Shown here: positions 26,714 to 35,532 of the stretch, one piece after another
Layout: each line of letters opens with the position of its first letter
How positions within the stretch are numbered: position 1 is the first letter of the stretch
Notes under the pieces: generated by a model
Seen by the model: only the letters and a program-made list of their open reading frames with translations
What the model was told of the DNA's origin: nothing
The model's database searches: none
Made by a program: the position numbers and the translations under genes
Assembly (NCBI RefSeq): GCF_020386975.1
Contig: NZ_JABFNK010000005.1
Span: 744,001 to 808,000 of the forward strand
Direction of reading: 5' to 3'
Length of the DNA stretch: 64,000 nt
Source of the DNA: Thermococcus bergensis
GTDB taxonomy: Archaea > Methanobacteriota_B > Thermococci > Thermococcales > Thermococcaceae

Positions 26714-27061
26714 ATGTTCGGCTATTGGGATGCTCTCTATTTCCTTTATGCTTTCTTCATTGGTCTGGTGATTAGTTATTTGCTCATGAAATGGGCAGAA
26801 AAAGCCAGCACTGGCACTAGAAGGGCTGGAGAGGGAACAAAGATTTACATCAGCGGTGAGGATCAAGATAAGATTATACCTCATTTTGAGCACTTTGAGG
26901 GCTACTTTACCGGAAGGCACGTAATGTGGGGCTTAATAAGAGGAGCTCAAAGGATGTTTTTGGCATTTAGAAAGGAACACACTGGTCTGCTTACAGATTA
27001 TGTTGCATACCTCTTGCTCACTGTAGCAATAGTGCTTGGAGCGCTCGTCATCGGGGGGTGA
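26714..27061 (+). CDS. mbhI: Mbh operon 1 subunit I
   Basis: 115 residues: hydrophobic helices at both ends and a central cytoplasmic loop (GEGTKIYISGEDQDKI, GYFTGRHVMWG). In the P. furiosus Mbh structure this subunit links the membrane antiporter module and the hydrogenase module. ATG at 26714, two bases after the mbhH stop, with GGAGGTG. Confidence 0.85.
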   Translation: MFGYWDALYFLYAFFIGLVISYLLMKWAEKASTGTRRAGEGTKIYISGEDQDKIIPHFEHFEGYFTGRHVMWGLIRGAQRMFLAFRKEHTGLLTDYVAYLLLTVAIVLGALVIGG

Positions 27062-27065
27062 AGTA

Positions 27066-27536
27066 ATGAACGAGAGAGAAATGCTTGAGAAAAGAATTTC
27101 AAAACTCTGTAAGTACCTTGGAAGGTCACCGTGGGTATTTCACGTTAACAGCGGTTCATGCAATGGATGTGATATTGAAATAATAGCTGCTCTTACACCC
27201 AGGTATGACGCAGAGAGATTTGGAGTAAAGCTTGTTGGAACACCAAGACATGCAGATATCCTGTTGGTAACCGGCCCAGTTACAGATCAAAGCCTTGAAA
27301 GGGTTAAATTGATATATGAACAAACTCCGGATCCAAAAGTTGTTGTTGCTGTGGGGGCATGCCCAACTGGTGGTAGTGTGTTTTTTGAAAGTCCATTTAC
27401 TAATGCTCCCTTGGACAAACACATCCCTGTGGACGTCTTTGTTCCAGGATGCCCTCCAAGACCAGAGGCAATACTCTATGGTGTGGTTTTGGGATTGGAA
27501 AAGCTCATAAAAAAGATAGAAGGTGAGAAAGAATGA
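27066..27536 (+). CDS. mbhJ: Mbh operon 1 small [NiFe]-hydrogenase subunit J
   Basis: 156 residues, related to NuoB. It holds the cluster nearest the [NiFe] site, with cysteines in GSCNGCDIE, GACPTGG and PGCPPRPEA. Cytoplasmic and membrane-attached. The end overlaps mbhK by 4 bp. Confidence 0.95.
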   Translation: MNEREMLEKRISKLCKYLGRSPWVFHVNSGSCNGCDIEIIAALTPRYDAERFGVKLVGTPRHADILLVTGPVTDQSLERVKLIYEQTPDPKVVVAVGACPTGGSVFFESPFTNAPLDKHIPVDVFVPGCPPRPEAILYGVVLGLEKLIKKIEGEKE

Positions 27537-28054
27537 CCCCCGAAGAATTCTTGGAGATGATTCTAACAAAATTCCCTAATGCCGATGGAAAAATTAGTGA
27601 GAACAAGCTCCCCCACCCTAGGAAGAGGGTCTGGATAAATGTTGCGAGAGAAGAATTCAAAGATCTTATGAAGTTTATTAAGGAACTTGACCCCAAAGCA
27701 CAGTTTTCTATAATAATCGCCAGGGATGGAGGAGACTACTTAGAGGCTAAGTATCACCTTGAACTATTTTACGAGCAAGCTCCAAGTATCTCACTCGTAG
27801 TTGGTACTAGATGTCCCAAAGATGACCCAACACTGCCCACTATCACAGACATATTACCAAGTTCGCTCCCCTATGAAAGAGAGGTTCAAGAGTTTTTGGG
27901 AATATTCTTTGAGGGCATACCCGATCCACGGAGGCTGTTTTTACCCGATGACTTCCCAGAAGACATCTATCCTCTGAGAAAAGATGAGAAAGGTATCAGC
28001 GATGAAATGATAAAGAACGCAGGCCATCCCTACAAAATGAAAAAGGAGGGTTAA
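27533..28054 (+). CDS. mbhK: Mbh operon 1 subunit K (NuoC-like)
   Basis: 173 residues related to NuoC, with ITDILPSSLPYEREVQEFLG and RRLFLPDDFPEDIYPLR conserved. It wraps around the large subunit. Two bases separate it from mbhL. Confidence 0.93.
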   Translation: MTPEEFLEMILTKFPNADGKISENKLPHPRKRVWINVAREEFKDLMKFIKELDPKAQFSIIIARDGGDYLEAKYHLELFYEQAPSISLVVGTRCPKDDPTLPTITDILPSSLPYEREVQEFLGIFFEGIPDPRRLFLPDDFPEDIYPLRKDEKGISDEMIKNAGHPYKMKKEG

Positions 28055-28056
28055 AC

Positions 28057-29349
28057 ATGGAGAATAGAGTTGAATATTGGGTTAAAATCCCAATTGGTCC
28101 CATTCACCCGGCACTTGAAGAACCTGAAAAGTTCATCATTACCCTTGATGGAGAAAGAATAGTAAATGTTGATGTAAAGCTTGGATACAACTTGAGAGGC
28201 GTAGAATGGATTGGCATGAGAAGAAATTACATCCAGATACTTTATCTTGCTGAAAGAATGTGTGGGATATGTTCTTTCTCTCACAACTATACGTATTCTA
28301 GGGCAGTCGAAGAAATGGCTGGGATAGAGGTACCCGAAAGAGCCGAATACATAAGGGTGATAATAGGAGAATTGGAAAGAATCCACTCTCATTTGCTCAA
28401 TCTTGGAGTTGTAGGGCACGCTATAGGCTATGACACTGTTCTCCACCTAAGCTGGCTTGCCAGGGAGAGGGTTATGGATCTCCTAGAGGCAATAGGGGGC
28501 AACAGGGTAAACTACGCTATGAACACAATTGGGGGCGTGAGGAGGGATATAGAGGATAAGCACAAAAGGGCGATTCTGGAGATGATAAAATACTACCGCG
28601 AAGAAGTCATGCCAAGGATTGAGGAAATATTCCTCTATGATCCAACTGTTGAAGCTAGACTTAGGGATGCAGGGGTCATACCCAAAAGGATAGCCATTGA
28701 GTACAGCGCTCAAGGTCCAACAGCAAGAGGAAGTGGCGTTGAGAAGGATGTCAGATACAATGAACAGCTGGGGGTTTATCCGGATTTGGGGATTAAGCCA
28801 ATAACCCCTAAGGAGTTTACAGGAATAATCAAGGGGGACATGTTTGATAGGATGGTCGTTAGAGTTGGAGAACTTTGGCAGAGCATGGAGCTCATAGAAA
28901 GGGCTTTAGACCAAATGCCAGAGGGAAAAATAAAGGCATTTCCGAAGGATAACGTAACTTTGATCCGGCTTAAAAAAGCAGAAGGAGAGGGCATTGGTAG
29001 GTATGAGGCTCCAAGAGGGGAGCTCATTCACTATGTGATGGCCAACCCTGGAAGCGAAATTCCAGAAAGGTGGAAAATGAGAGAACCCACTTTTCCAAAC
29101 CTCTTTGCAGTTGCGAGAGCACTAGTAGGAGAACAGCTTGCTGATGTGCCGGTTGCAATAGCGTCAATAGATCCCTGCCTGAGCTGTACAGATAGAGTAG
29201 CCGTTATAGATGCCAAAACCGGCAAGAAAAAAGTTCTTACAGAAAAAGATCTTCTCAAGGCTTCAATTGAGAAAACAAGAGAAATAAATCCCAACATAAA
29301 GGCAAAACCAGAACCCGTTGGCGGTTCTTGTGGGGGTGTTAGGCTATGA
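28057..29349 (+). CDS. mbhL: Mbh operon 1 catalytic large [NiFe]-hydrogenase subunit L
   Basis: 430 residues. All four nickel-binding cysteines are present in RMCGICSFSH near the N-terminus and DPCLSCTDR near the C-terminus, so it should be a true H2-forming enzyme and not the sulfane reductase Mbx. The N-terminal VEYWVKIPIGPIHP is as in P. furiosus MbhL (from memory). The last residues (GGSCGGVRL) end without a long cleavable tail. It uses electrons from ferredoxin through MbhN and MbhJ. Start 28057 follows AGGAGGGT; GTTAAAC lies upstream. Confidence 0.96.
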   Translation: MENRVEYWVKIPIGPIHPALEEPEKFIITLDGERIVNVDVKLGYNLRGVEWIGMRRNYIQILYLAERMCGICSFSHNYTYSRAVEEMAGIEVPERAEYIRVIIGELERIHSHLLNLGVVGHAIGYDTVLHLSWLARERVMDLLEAIGGNRVNYAMNTIGGVRRDIEDKHKRAILEMIKYYREEVMPRIEEIFLYDPTVEARLRDAGVIPKRIAIEYSAQGPTARGSGVEKDVRYNEQLGVYPDLGIKPITPKEFTGIIKGDMFDRMVVRVGELWQSMELIERALDQMPEGKIKAFPKDNVTLIRLKKAEGEGIGRYEAPRGELIHYVMANPGSEIPERWKMREPTFPNLFAVARALVGEQLADVPVAIASIDPCLSCTDRVAVIDAKTGKKKVLTEKDLLKASIEKTREINPNIKAKPEPVGGSCGGVRL

Positions 29350-30335
29350 ACATCGTTTATTTAACTCTAGGACTAATAGCGATTTACCTTTACGTCTCCG
29401 CTGCTTCTCTCCTTTGGGAAGGAATGGATAGAAAGCTTGTTGCGAGGATGCAGAGACGTATAGGTCCTCCAGTACTCCAGCCCATTTATGACTTTCTAAA
29501 GCTCGTCAGTAAAGAGTCCATAATCCCAAGAGATGCCAATAAATTCTTTGAAATCGCTCCAGTGTTGGCTTTAGCTTCTTCAATAGCCCTCCTAGCTTAC
29601 ACTCCTCTTGGATTTGAACCCCTCTTAGCCACAAAGGGCGATGTAATAGTTTTCATATACTTACTTGCTCTCATAGCCTTTGTAAGGGTGATGGGTGCCG
29701 TTAGCTCAGGATCCCCCTATGCGCAGATAGGTGCTCAGAGAGAAATAATCATGCTTGCTTCCAGGGAAGTTCCCATGATGTTGGGACTCTTTGCAATACT
29801 CTGGCGCTTAAGCAAACTCGGAGTTGAAAAACCTTTTAGCTTGGGAACGTTTTATCAGTATAACATCTGGGAGATTGGTACTCCCTTGACAGTCTTTGGC
29901 ACATTTGTTCTCTTCATAGTGTTCCTACTCTGGCTTGCAAGTGAGATTGAAGTCGGTTACTTCAACATTCCAGAGGCAGAGACAGAAGTTGCAGAAGGTC
30001 CCATGGCGGAATACAGTGGAAGACATCTAGCACTATTTAAACTAAGCAGTGCTCTGAAAGAGTTCGCAAGTGCCAGTTTGGTCGTGGCGATCTTTTTCCC
30101 ATGGGGTATAAGTGGGTACCTTGGCTTGACAGGTATTGGGGCGGTAGTCCTTGATTTGCTCTTCCACACTCTCAAAGTATTCATAGTCCTCTTTGTTAGC
30201 ATGAGCGTATTCAGAGCAATAACTGGAAGGCTCAGGATTACCCAAGCAGTTGGCATGTTTTGGGGCAGAATACTTCCAATGAGCTTTATAGGAGTGCTGC
30301 TGATAGTCATAGACGTTCTGGGGGTGATTGCATGA
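29346..30335 (+). CDS. mbhM: Mbh operon 1 membrane subunit M (NuoH-like)
   Basis: 329 residues with about eight hydrophobic helices and the NuoH features ARMQRRIGPPVLQPIYD and EAETEVAEGPMAEYSG, whose glutamates lie in the proton/sodium link between the active site and the membrane arm. ATGA overlaps with mbhL and mbhN. Confidence 0.94.
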   Translation: MNIVYLTLGLIAIYLYVSAASLLWEGMDRKLVARMQRRIGPPVLQPIYDFLKLVSKESIIPRDANKFFEIAPVLALASSIALLAYTPLGFEPLLATKGDVIVFIYLLALIAFVRVMGAVSSGSPYAQIGAQREIIMLASREVPMMLGLFAILWRLSKLGVEKPFSLGTFYQYNIWEIGTPLTVFGTFVLFIVFLLWLASEIEVGYFNIPEAETEVAEGPMAEYSGRHLALFKLSSALKEFASASLVVAIFFPWGISGYLGLTGIGAVVLDLLFHTLKVFIVLFVSMSVFRAITGRLRITQAVGMFWGRILPMSFIGVLLIVIDVLGVIA

Positions 30336-30901
30336 AGATCCCTCCAACTCTTTCAGTAGTTCTAAAAAACATCTTCAAAAAGCCTGCAACAAACCCCTTC
30401 CCTAAGAGTGATCCTATTCCAACACCAGAAGGCTTCAGGGGAAAATTGGTTTACCATGTTGACAAGTGCATAGGATGTAAGCTCTGTGTGACAGTCTGTC
30501 CGGCGGGAGTGTTTGAATACGTGCCCGAGCTCAAAAAGGTGACACTCTGGCTGGGAAGGTGTGTCTTTTGCCAGCAGTGTGTCGATGTATGTCCAGTAAA
30601 GGCACTGGAAATGAGCAATGAGTTCCTCTTAGCGACATACGACAAATACGACGATAACCTAAGATGGCTCAAAAATGAGGAAATTGAAGAAATGCTCGCA
30701 AAGCAAGGAGGAAAAACAAAGAAATATCGCGTAATCCCGGAGAAATGTAAGGGATGTACATTATGTGCCAGGAACTGTCCACAAAATGCTATTGAAGGAG
30801 CACCAAGAGAAGTGCATAAAATTGACCCCAATAAGTGTGTTGGATGCGGAATATGTGCAACTGTATGTCGCTTTGGTGCAATAGAAGAGTACGAAGAGTG
30901 A
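30332..30901 (+). CDS. mbhN: Mbh operon 1 ferredoxin-like subunit N with extra C-terminal 2x[4Fe-4S] domain
   Basis: 189 residues, about 50 longer than the P. furiosus subunit as I recall it. Residues about 45-95 carry the usual two cluster motifs CIGCKLCVTVCP and CVFCQQCVDVCP. After a linker, residues about 138-185 hold two more: CKGCTLCARNCP and CVGCGICATVC. The second pair, with its VIPEKCKGC start, looks like the C-terminal ferredoxin domain of NuoF/HydB-type flavin subunits. The start ATG 30332 overlaps mbhM. The extra domain may be a docking or entry site for ferredoxin electrons (inference). Confidence 0.9.
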   Translation: MKIPPTLSVVLKNIFKKPATNPFPKSDPIPTPEGFRGKLVYHVDKCIGCKLCVTVCPAGVFEYVPELKKVTLWLGRCVFCQQCVDVCPVKALEMSNEFLLATYDKYDDNLRWLKNEEIEEMLAKQGGKTKKYRVIPEKCKGCTLCARNCPQNAIEGAPREVHKIDPNKCVGCGICATVCRFGAIEEYEE

Positions 30902-30932
30902 ACTTTAGTTCTTTTTTTAAATTATTTTTAAA
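30902..30932 (+). terminator. Probable archaeal T-rich terminator of hydrogenase operon 1
   Basis: Directly after the mbhN stop is a T7 run followed by a further T-rich stretch (30912-30930). Such T-runs end transcription in Thermococcales. It separates the two operons, which have their own promoter signals. Confidence 0.5.
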
Positions 30933-31171
30933 GTCTCGTCAAGTTGTTATTATAATCCCGAATATTTCTTAACATCAATGAACTTTTTTGAACTATAATG
31001 TACTTCTAAGTTCCATTTTATGTAAAGTTTTGTTACCTTTATATTTGTCAAATTACATGTTTTCAACCTTTTGTTAAAGAAACGTATTTAATGAATTTTG
31101 GACTAATAAATAATGGAATTAGCTTGAAATATGTAATCGAACGGTTTAAAGCCTAAAGCTGGGGTGAGAGA
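30933..31171 (+). promoter_or_regulatory. Promoter region of hydrogenase operon 2 with SurR-like site
   Basis: At 31059-31075 is GTTTTCAACCTTTTGTT, a full GTTn3AACn5GTT match to the extended SurR motif. Nine bases further is a TATA-like GTATTTAAT (31084-31092). Another TATA-like TTTATATTT lies upstream at 31038-31046. If the downstream box is used, the geometry is that of activation as in operon 1. If the upstream one is used, SurR would repress. No gene is seen in this gap. Confidence 0.65.
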
Positions 31172-31674
31172 ATGTCCTTTATGACATCTTTCCTGTGGTC
31201 TTTGATTGTGTACTTAATCTTGACAGCCAGCTCCGGTAGTGTTTTACTGTGGAGTCCAGCAGAACTAGTGGCTGGAATTGTAATAGCAGCTCTTATAGGA
31301 TATGCAACGAGAAACATAATGGGGGAAAGGTTCGATTACTTTTTTAACCCAAAAAGATGGGTGCTTTTCATTATATTGCTTTGGGACCGTTCTTTTATGC
31401 CATGGCAAAAGCAAATCTCGACGTTGCCTACAGAGTTATAACAGGAAAAATAAGACCTGGAATCGTGAAAATATCCCCGGGATTAACGCGAGATGAAAGC
31501 AGAACCCTTCTTGCGAACTCAATAACTCTAACTCCCGGAACGTTTACCCTAGAAATTGACGATGAAGGGAACCTATACGTGCACTGGATTAACGTTCCGC
31601 AGGGAAAAGAGAAGCCGACTCCTGAAGAACTTTGTGGATACTTACCAAAATGGGCAAGGAGGATTGCAGAATGA
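31172..31674 (+). pseudogene. Hydrogenase operon 2 subunit A (MrpE-like), frameshifted
   Basis: The gene opens normally (MSFMTSFLWSLIVYL) but the reading frame breaks at 31376-31377. The first frame ends with the stop at 31439-31441 after 89 residues. The rest of the protein (ALGPFFYAMAKANLDVAYRV to KWARRIAE) continues in the next frame to 31674. Alignment with mbhA of operon 1 places a tyrosine codon there, so exactly one base is missing. It could be a real mutation, a sequencing error or, less likely, recoding. Without the shift the product would be about 167 residues. GGGGTGAGAG precedes the start. Confidence 0.85.
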
Positions 31675-31946
31675 CACCTGAAAGTTTGTTTATGGGGGCA
31701 ATGATACTGCTCTTCCTTTCAGCCACATTAACAATGATAAGAATGCTAATCGGACCAACAATTCCTGACAGGGTTGTGGCATTGGATGCCTTAACAACCA
31801 CGACTGCCGGTGCTATGGTTCTATATGGGGTAATTACGGAGCAAGCGGTGATTATCGATGTTGCACTTGTCTATGCGGTCCTTAGCTATATCGCAACTCT
31901 GTATATAGCAAGGTACTTAGTAAAGAAGAAGGTGGGATTGGCATGA
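31671..31946 (+). CDS. Hydrogenase operon 2 subunit B (MrpF-like)
   Basis: 91 residues, three helices, with GPTIPDRVVALDALTT. Its start overlaps the stop of the frameshifted subunit A gene (ATGA), so in the mutant its translation may suffer if coupling matters. Confidence 0.9.
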   Translation: MTPESLFMGAMILLFLSATLTMIRMLIGPTIPDRVVALDALTTTTAGAMVLYGVITEQAVIIDVALVYAVLSYIATLYIARYLVKKKVGLA

Positions 31947-32299
31947 TAGAAGGAGTTTTGGCGATACTCCTTGCAATTGGGGTGGGGTTTAATCTACTGG
32001 CCAGCGTTGGGATACTGAGATTTCCTGATGTTTACACAAGAATCCACGCTTCGACAAAATGCACTACCTTTGGAACGATTTTCATAGTCTTGGCAACCGT
32101 AGTGTACTCAATTTACAGATGGCTTCCAAACCACGACGCAAGATGGATTACAATAGGAATTCACTCGGCACTTGTAGTAATATTCTTGGTGCTAACAAAT
32201 CCCGTTGGAGCTCATGCAATTGGGAGAGCAGCCCGAAAATCCGGGATAAGACCATATGGTGCGGTAATAGATGAACTGGAGGGATACTATGAACTTTGA
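31943..32299 (+). CDS. Hydrogenase operon 2 subunit C (MrpG-like)
   Basis: 118 residues with GILRFPDVYTRIHASTKCTTFG and LTNPVGAHAIGRAA, MrpG family hallmarks. 4-bp overlap with B; 11-bp overlap with the next gene. Confidence 0.9.
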   Translation: MIEGVLAILLAIGVGFNLLASVGILRFPDVYTRIHASTKCTTFGTIFIVLATVVYSIYRWLPNHDARWITIGIHSALVVIFLVLTNPVGAHAIGRAARKSGIRPYGAVIDELEGYYEL

Positions 32300-32552
32300 A
32301 AACTTTTTCTGGGTTCTACAAATCTTCATTGCGATCGCCCTAATAGGGAGCTCAATAGCCGCAATCAGGTTCAAAAACTTAATTGCCGCTGTAATAGCAA
32401 TGGCAGTCTTTAGTTTAGCTCTTTCTGTGGAGTTCTACGTTCTTCAAGCTCCGGACGTTGCTATAGCGGAAGCAGGTGTTGGAGCTGGACTTACAACGGC
32501 AATGTACCTCCTTGCCATCAAAAACACCACCGATGAGGAGGTGGTAGAATGA
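32289..32552 (+). CDS. Hydrogenase operon 2 subunit D (DUF4040/MrpB-like)
   Basis: 87 residues, three helices, [15 protein letters not shown] motif. ATG at 32289 has GGAGGGATACT upstream within the previous gene; an alternative ATG/TTG-like start at 32271 is less well placed. Confidence 0.88.
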   Translation: MNFENFFWVLQIFIAIALIGSSIAAIRFKNLIAAVIAMAVFSLALSVEFYVLQAPDVAIAEAGVGAGLTTAMYLLAIKNTTDEEVVE

Positions 32553-32824
32553 GGAGAGCGCTTGGATTATTTGCGTTCTTATCGTTCATAATCTTCCTCT
32601 TGGCTGCGGCTATAAGCTTGAGACCTTTTGGAGAACCTCCCCATGCAGAGATGGACACTTACTTCATAGAGCATGCCCAAGAAGAAGCTTCAGCTAATAA
32701 CGTCGTTACCAGTGTCGTATTCGACTACAGAGGTTTTGATACTCTAGGAGAGGCAACGGTTCTTTTTACTGCAGTTTCTGGAGTTCTGATGGCTTTAAGA
32801 CACTATGGGGGGAAGGAGAGATGA
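32549..32824 (+). CDS. Hydrogenase operon 2 subunit E (MrpB-like)
   Basis: 91 residues, N-terminal helix then [18 protein letters not shown], the conserved MbhE segment. ATGA overlaps at both ends. Confidence 0.88.
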   Translation: MRRALGLFAFLSFIIFLLAAAISLRPFGEPPHAEMDTYFIEHAQEEASANNVVTSVVFDYRGFDTLGEATVLFTAVSGVLMALRHYGGKER

Positions 32825-33288
32825 CAACCACAATCATAAGAACAACAACAAAAATTTTAGTGCCTCTAATACTGGTGTTTGGCTCGTATATCATTCTACA
32901 TGGTCACCTAACACCCGGCGGAGGTTTTCAAGGTGGAGCTGTATTTGCAAGCGGTTTAGCTTTGCTGATAGTTGCAAATAACAAAGAAAAAGTCAAAGAA
33001 CTCTTCAACAAGGTTCCGTTAAGCCAGTTGGAAAGTATTGGAGCTTTAGGATTTCTGGGAATTGGGGCATTAGGCTTTATGGGGTACACTTTCTTGAAAA
33101 ATGTGATCGCAAACAGCGGATTCCTCTTTGGAGCTCCAACGCCTAAAGGGATTAATCCGGGCTATCTCAACACCGGCGGAACCCTTTCGTACCTCAACAT
33201 TTTCGTAGGAACAAAGGTATTAGCTGGTCTAACGAGCATAGTCCTGATATTCTTCCTTATTCTAAGGAGGGAGAGGGATGAATGGTAG
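32821..33288 (+). CDS. Hydrogenase operon 2 subunit F (MrpB-like)
   Basis: 155 residues, four helices, with [16 protein letters not shown]. It overlaps the next gene by 11 bp. Membrane antiporter-like module. Confidence 0.9.
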   Translation: MTTTIIRTTTKILVPLILVFGSYIILHGHLTPGGGFQGGAVFASGLALLIVANNKEKVKELFNKVPLSQLESIGALGFLGIGALGFMGYTFLKNVIANSGFLFGAPTPKGINPGYLNTGGTLSYLNIFVGTKVLAGLTSIVLIFFLILRRERDEW

Positions 33289-33643
33289 CATTTTTGTTAA
33301 CTTCCCGTTCATCGTAGTTGCAGTGTTGCTCGCTCTTGGCTTTTACACGATTGGATTCAAGCGGAACCTCATAAAGGTTGTAATTGGCGTTGAAATTCTT
33401 GAAGGAGCAGTAAATATGTTCATTGTTGCGTTAGGTTATGTAAAAGGTGGTTACGCCCCAATTTACACGCAAGCACCGCCCGAAGCTGTAGGAAAAATGG
33501 TTTTACCAACGCCACAGGCTCTGACTCTTACGAGCATAGTCATCGGGGTTGCTGTATCTGCTCTAATGCTGGCTTTTGCCGTTAACATCTACAGACACTA
33601 TGGAACTCTCGACGTTACCAAGATAAGGAGGTTGAGAGGATGA
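33278..33643 (+). CDS. Hydrogenase operon 2 subunit G (MrpC/NuoK-like)
   Basis: 121 residues, three helices, ending AVNIYRHYGTLDVTKIRRLRG, nearly the same end as the operon 1 homologue. The start ATG follows GGAGGGAGAGGG. Confidence 0.9.
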   Translation: MNGSIFVNFPFIVVAVLLALGFYTIGFKRNLIKVVIGVEILEGAVNMFIVALGYVKGGYAPIYTQAPPEAVGKMVLPTPQALTLTSIVIGVAVSALMLAFAVNIYRHYGTLDVTKIRRLRG

Positions 33644-35193
33644 TCGAGCACTTGCCTGCCTTAATGATTGCCGTTCCTTTATTTGGGGCATTTATAGCAC
33701 CTATATTTAAGAAACACTACAAGGGAGTCTCAATATGGGCAATTATAATAACCGGCATAACTGTAATACTCTCCCTCCTGCTCGCTAAGGAAGTTGTTAC
33801 CGGGGGAATAATGGTCTACGTCTTTGGAGCGGATAAGCCGACCCTCGTGCTGCCTTCTGGTTACTCCGTACCAATAAGAATCATGTTTGAGGTAGATGCC
33901 ATGGGCGCCTTTATGGCGATATCTGCAACGCTGATGAGTTTTGTGGGAGCTTTATACTCCTACAGTCATGTAGAGAAAGAAACAGGGCTGGAAAAGTATT
34001 ATTCTTTATTAATGCTCCTTGAAGTGGGCATCCTTGGTATGGTGCTTACGGGAGATCTCTTTAATCTCTTCGTGTTCTTGGAGATAGCAGGTATAGCTGG
34101 ATCTGCACTGGTAGGATTTAGAAACTATCGTGGTGAAGCAAGCGAAGCAGGAATAAAATACCTTATTGTTAGTGCTGTAGCTTCTCTAATGGTGCTCTTT
34201 GCAATAGGTATACTCTATGGACAGTATGGAAACTTAAACCTCGCATACATAGCTAGGAATATTTCCCCTAACCTAGTTGACATGATTGCACTTGGATTGC
34301 TCTTTACGTCATTTGCAATGAAATGCGGTGCCGTTCCAATGCACTACTGGGTGCCGGATGCATACACGGAAGTTCCAGCTGGAATAAATCCACCCCTCTT
34401 GGTAGCGACTTATGCCAGCCTTTATGCTCTCTTTAGAGTGAGCTTCACTCTCTTTGCAAACATTGTAGTAGATTTGGCAAGAGTAGGGTGGATTATGTCT
34501 ATCTTGGGAGTGCTTACAATGTTCATAGGCGTTACAATGGCTCTGGTGCAGAAGGACGTTAAGAGGTTAATGAGCTACCATGCTATATCTCAGACCGGCT
34601 ATATGCTTCTTGGTGTCGGTGTTGGTTTGACAGTCTTACATGATCCTTCAAAGCTCGCTGAGTTCGGAAGAGATGCCATGGCTGGTGGAGTGTTCCACAT
34701 AATAAACCACATAATCTACAAAAGCTTACTCTTGATGACCGCTGGAGCTCTGTTCTACGTTACGGGAACGAGGAACCTTAATGAGATGGGAGGCTTGGCT
34801 AGGAAGATGCCGGTAACTACGATAAGCTTCATGGTGGGAGCTGCTGCAATATCTGGCTTGCCGCCGTTTAACGGATTTGCAAGCAAGCTTCTCATATATG
34901 AGACATCATACCGGCTTAATCCACTCTTAACAGTGTTTGCAATGGTTACCAGTGTTTTAACTCTGGCTTCGTTCGTCAAGGTATTTGCATCAGCCTTCCT
35001 TGGTCCTCCGCTTGAAAAGTTCGAGAGTACAAGAGAAGTTCCTAAGCCAATGGTAATTGCAATGATAATCCTAGCAGCGCTCTGTATAATCTTCGGTCTC
35101 TTCCCGAACTTGGTACTTGACAAGCTTGTCTATCCGGCTGTTGATGCGTTAATTAACTTTGCTCAATACCACAGCTGGGGTGGTCTGGCATGA
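33640..35193 (+). CDS. Hydrogenase operon 2 subunit H (MrpD/NuoN-like antiporter subunit)
   Basis: 517 residues, about 14 helices. Conserved residues: Glu in VFLEIAGIAGSALVG, Lys in MKCGAVPMHYWVPDAYTEVP, and KSLLLMTAGALFY. The His-Pro-rich segment differs from operon 1 (PDAYTEVPAG against ADAHPAAPSS), a sign of real divergence and not a recent duplication. Confidence 0.93.
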   Translation: MIEHLPALMIAVPLFGAFIAPIFKKHYKGVSIWAIIITGITVILSLLLAKEVVTGGIMVYVFGADKPTLVLPSGYSVPIRIMFEVDAMGAFMAISATLMSFVGALYSYSHVEKETGLEKYYSLLMLLEVGILGMVLTGDLFNLFVFLEIAGIAGSALVGFRNYRGEASEAGIKYLIVSAVASLMVLFAIGILYGQYGNLNLAYIARNISPNLVDMIALGLLFTSFAMKCGAVPMHYWVPDAYTEVPAGINPPLLVATYASLYALFRVSFTLFANIVVDLARVGWIMSILGVLTMFIGVTMALVQKDVKRLMSYHAISQTGYMLLGVGVGLTVLHDPSKLAEFGRDAMAGGVFHIINHIIYKSLLLMTAGALFYVTGTRNLNEMGGLARKMPVTTISFMVGAAAISGLPPFNGFASKLLIYETSYRLNPLLTVFAMVTSVLTLASFVKVFASAFLGPPLEKFESTREVPKPMVIAMIILAALCIIFGLFPNLVLDKLVYPAVDALINFAQYHSWGGLA

Positions 35194-35531
35194 GCTTTAC
35201 ACTTACTACCCCTTCTGGATTTTGGAACCCCATTTTATGGCTGGTATTCTTAGCCCTCTTTAGCATAATTGCTTATCTGATATACTCCAGAGGAAACCCC
35301 TCGTATAAGAAAGACACCGAACAAATAAAGCCCTATTTGAGCGGTAATCCAGAGCCTACAAAAGAAAAAGTTCAGGTAAAGGCTGGAGACATCTATTGGG
35401 GATTCATTGAGGCTTTGAAAGGATACTACAAAGTACTCCAAGCAATCCACACAGGAGACATGAGGGATTACATTTTGTGGTATCTTGGCATTGGGGCTAT
35501 AATAACATTCATACTAATTGGAGGGGTGTAG
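35190..35531 (+). CDS. Hydrogenase operon 2 subunit I
   Basis: 113 residues: helix at each end, with the central loop YKKDTEQIKPYLSGNPEPT and GDIYWGF, equivalent in position and layout to mbhI. ATGA overlap with H; 14 bases before the small subunit start. Confidence 0.8.
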   Translation: MSFTLTTPSGFWNPILWLVFLALFSIIAYLIYSRGNPSYKKDTEQIKPYLSGNPEPTKEKVQVKAGDIYWGFIEALKGYYKVLQAIHTGDMRDYILWYLGIGAIITFILIGGV

Positions 35532-35532
35532 T

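Noticed and set aside
27036-27065. Longer start for mbhJ at 27036
   Set aside because: It overlaps mbhI by 26 bp and adds unrelated residues; the ATG at 27066 is better placed.
27156-27569. Long reverse-strand open frames inside the hydrogenase operons
   Set aside because: They mirror strongly conserved + strand genes, have no start signals of their own, and their translations look like no protein family.
22655-30901. Operon 1 as the sulfane reductase Mbx
   Set aside because: All four nickel cysteines (CGIC and CLSC) are present and the 14-gene order is that of Mbh.
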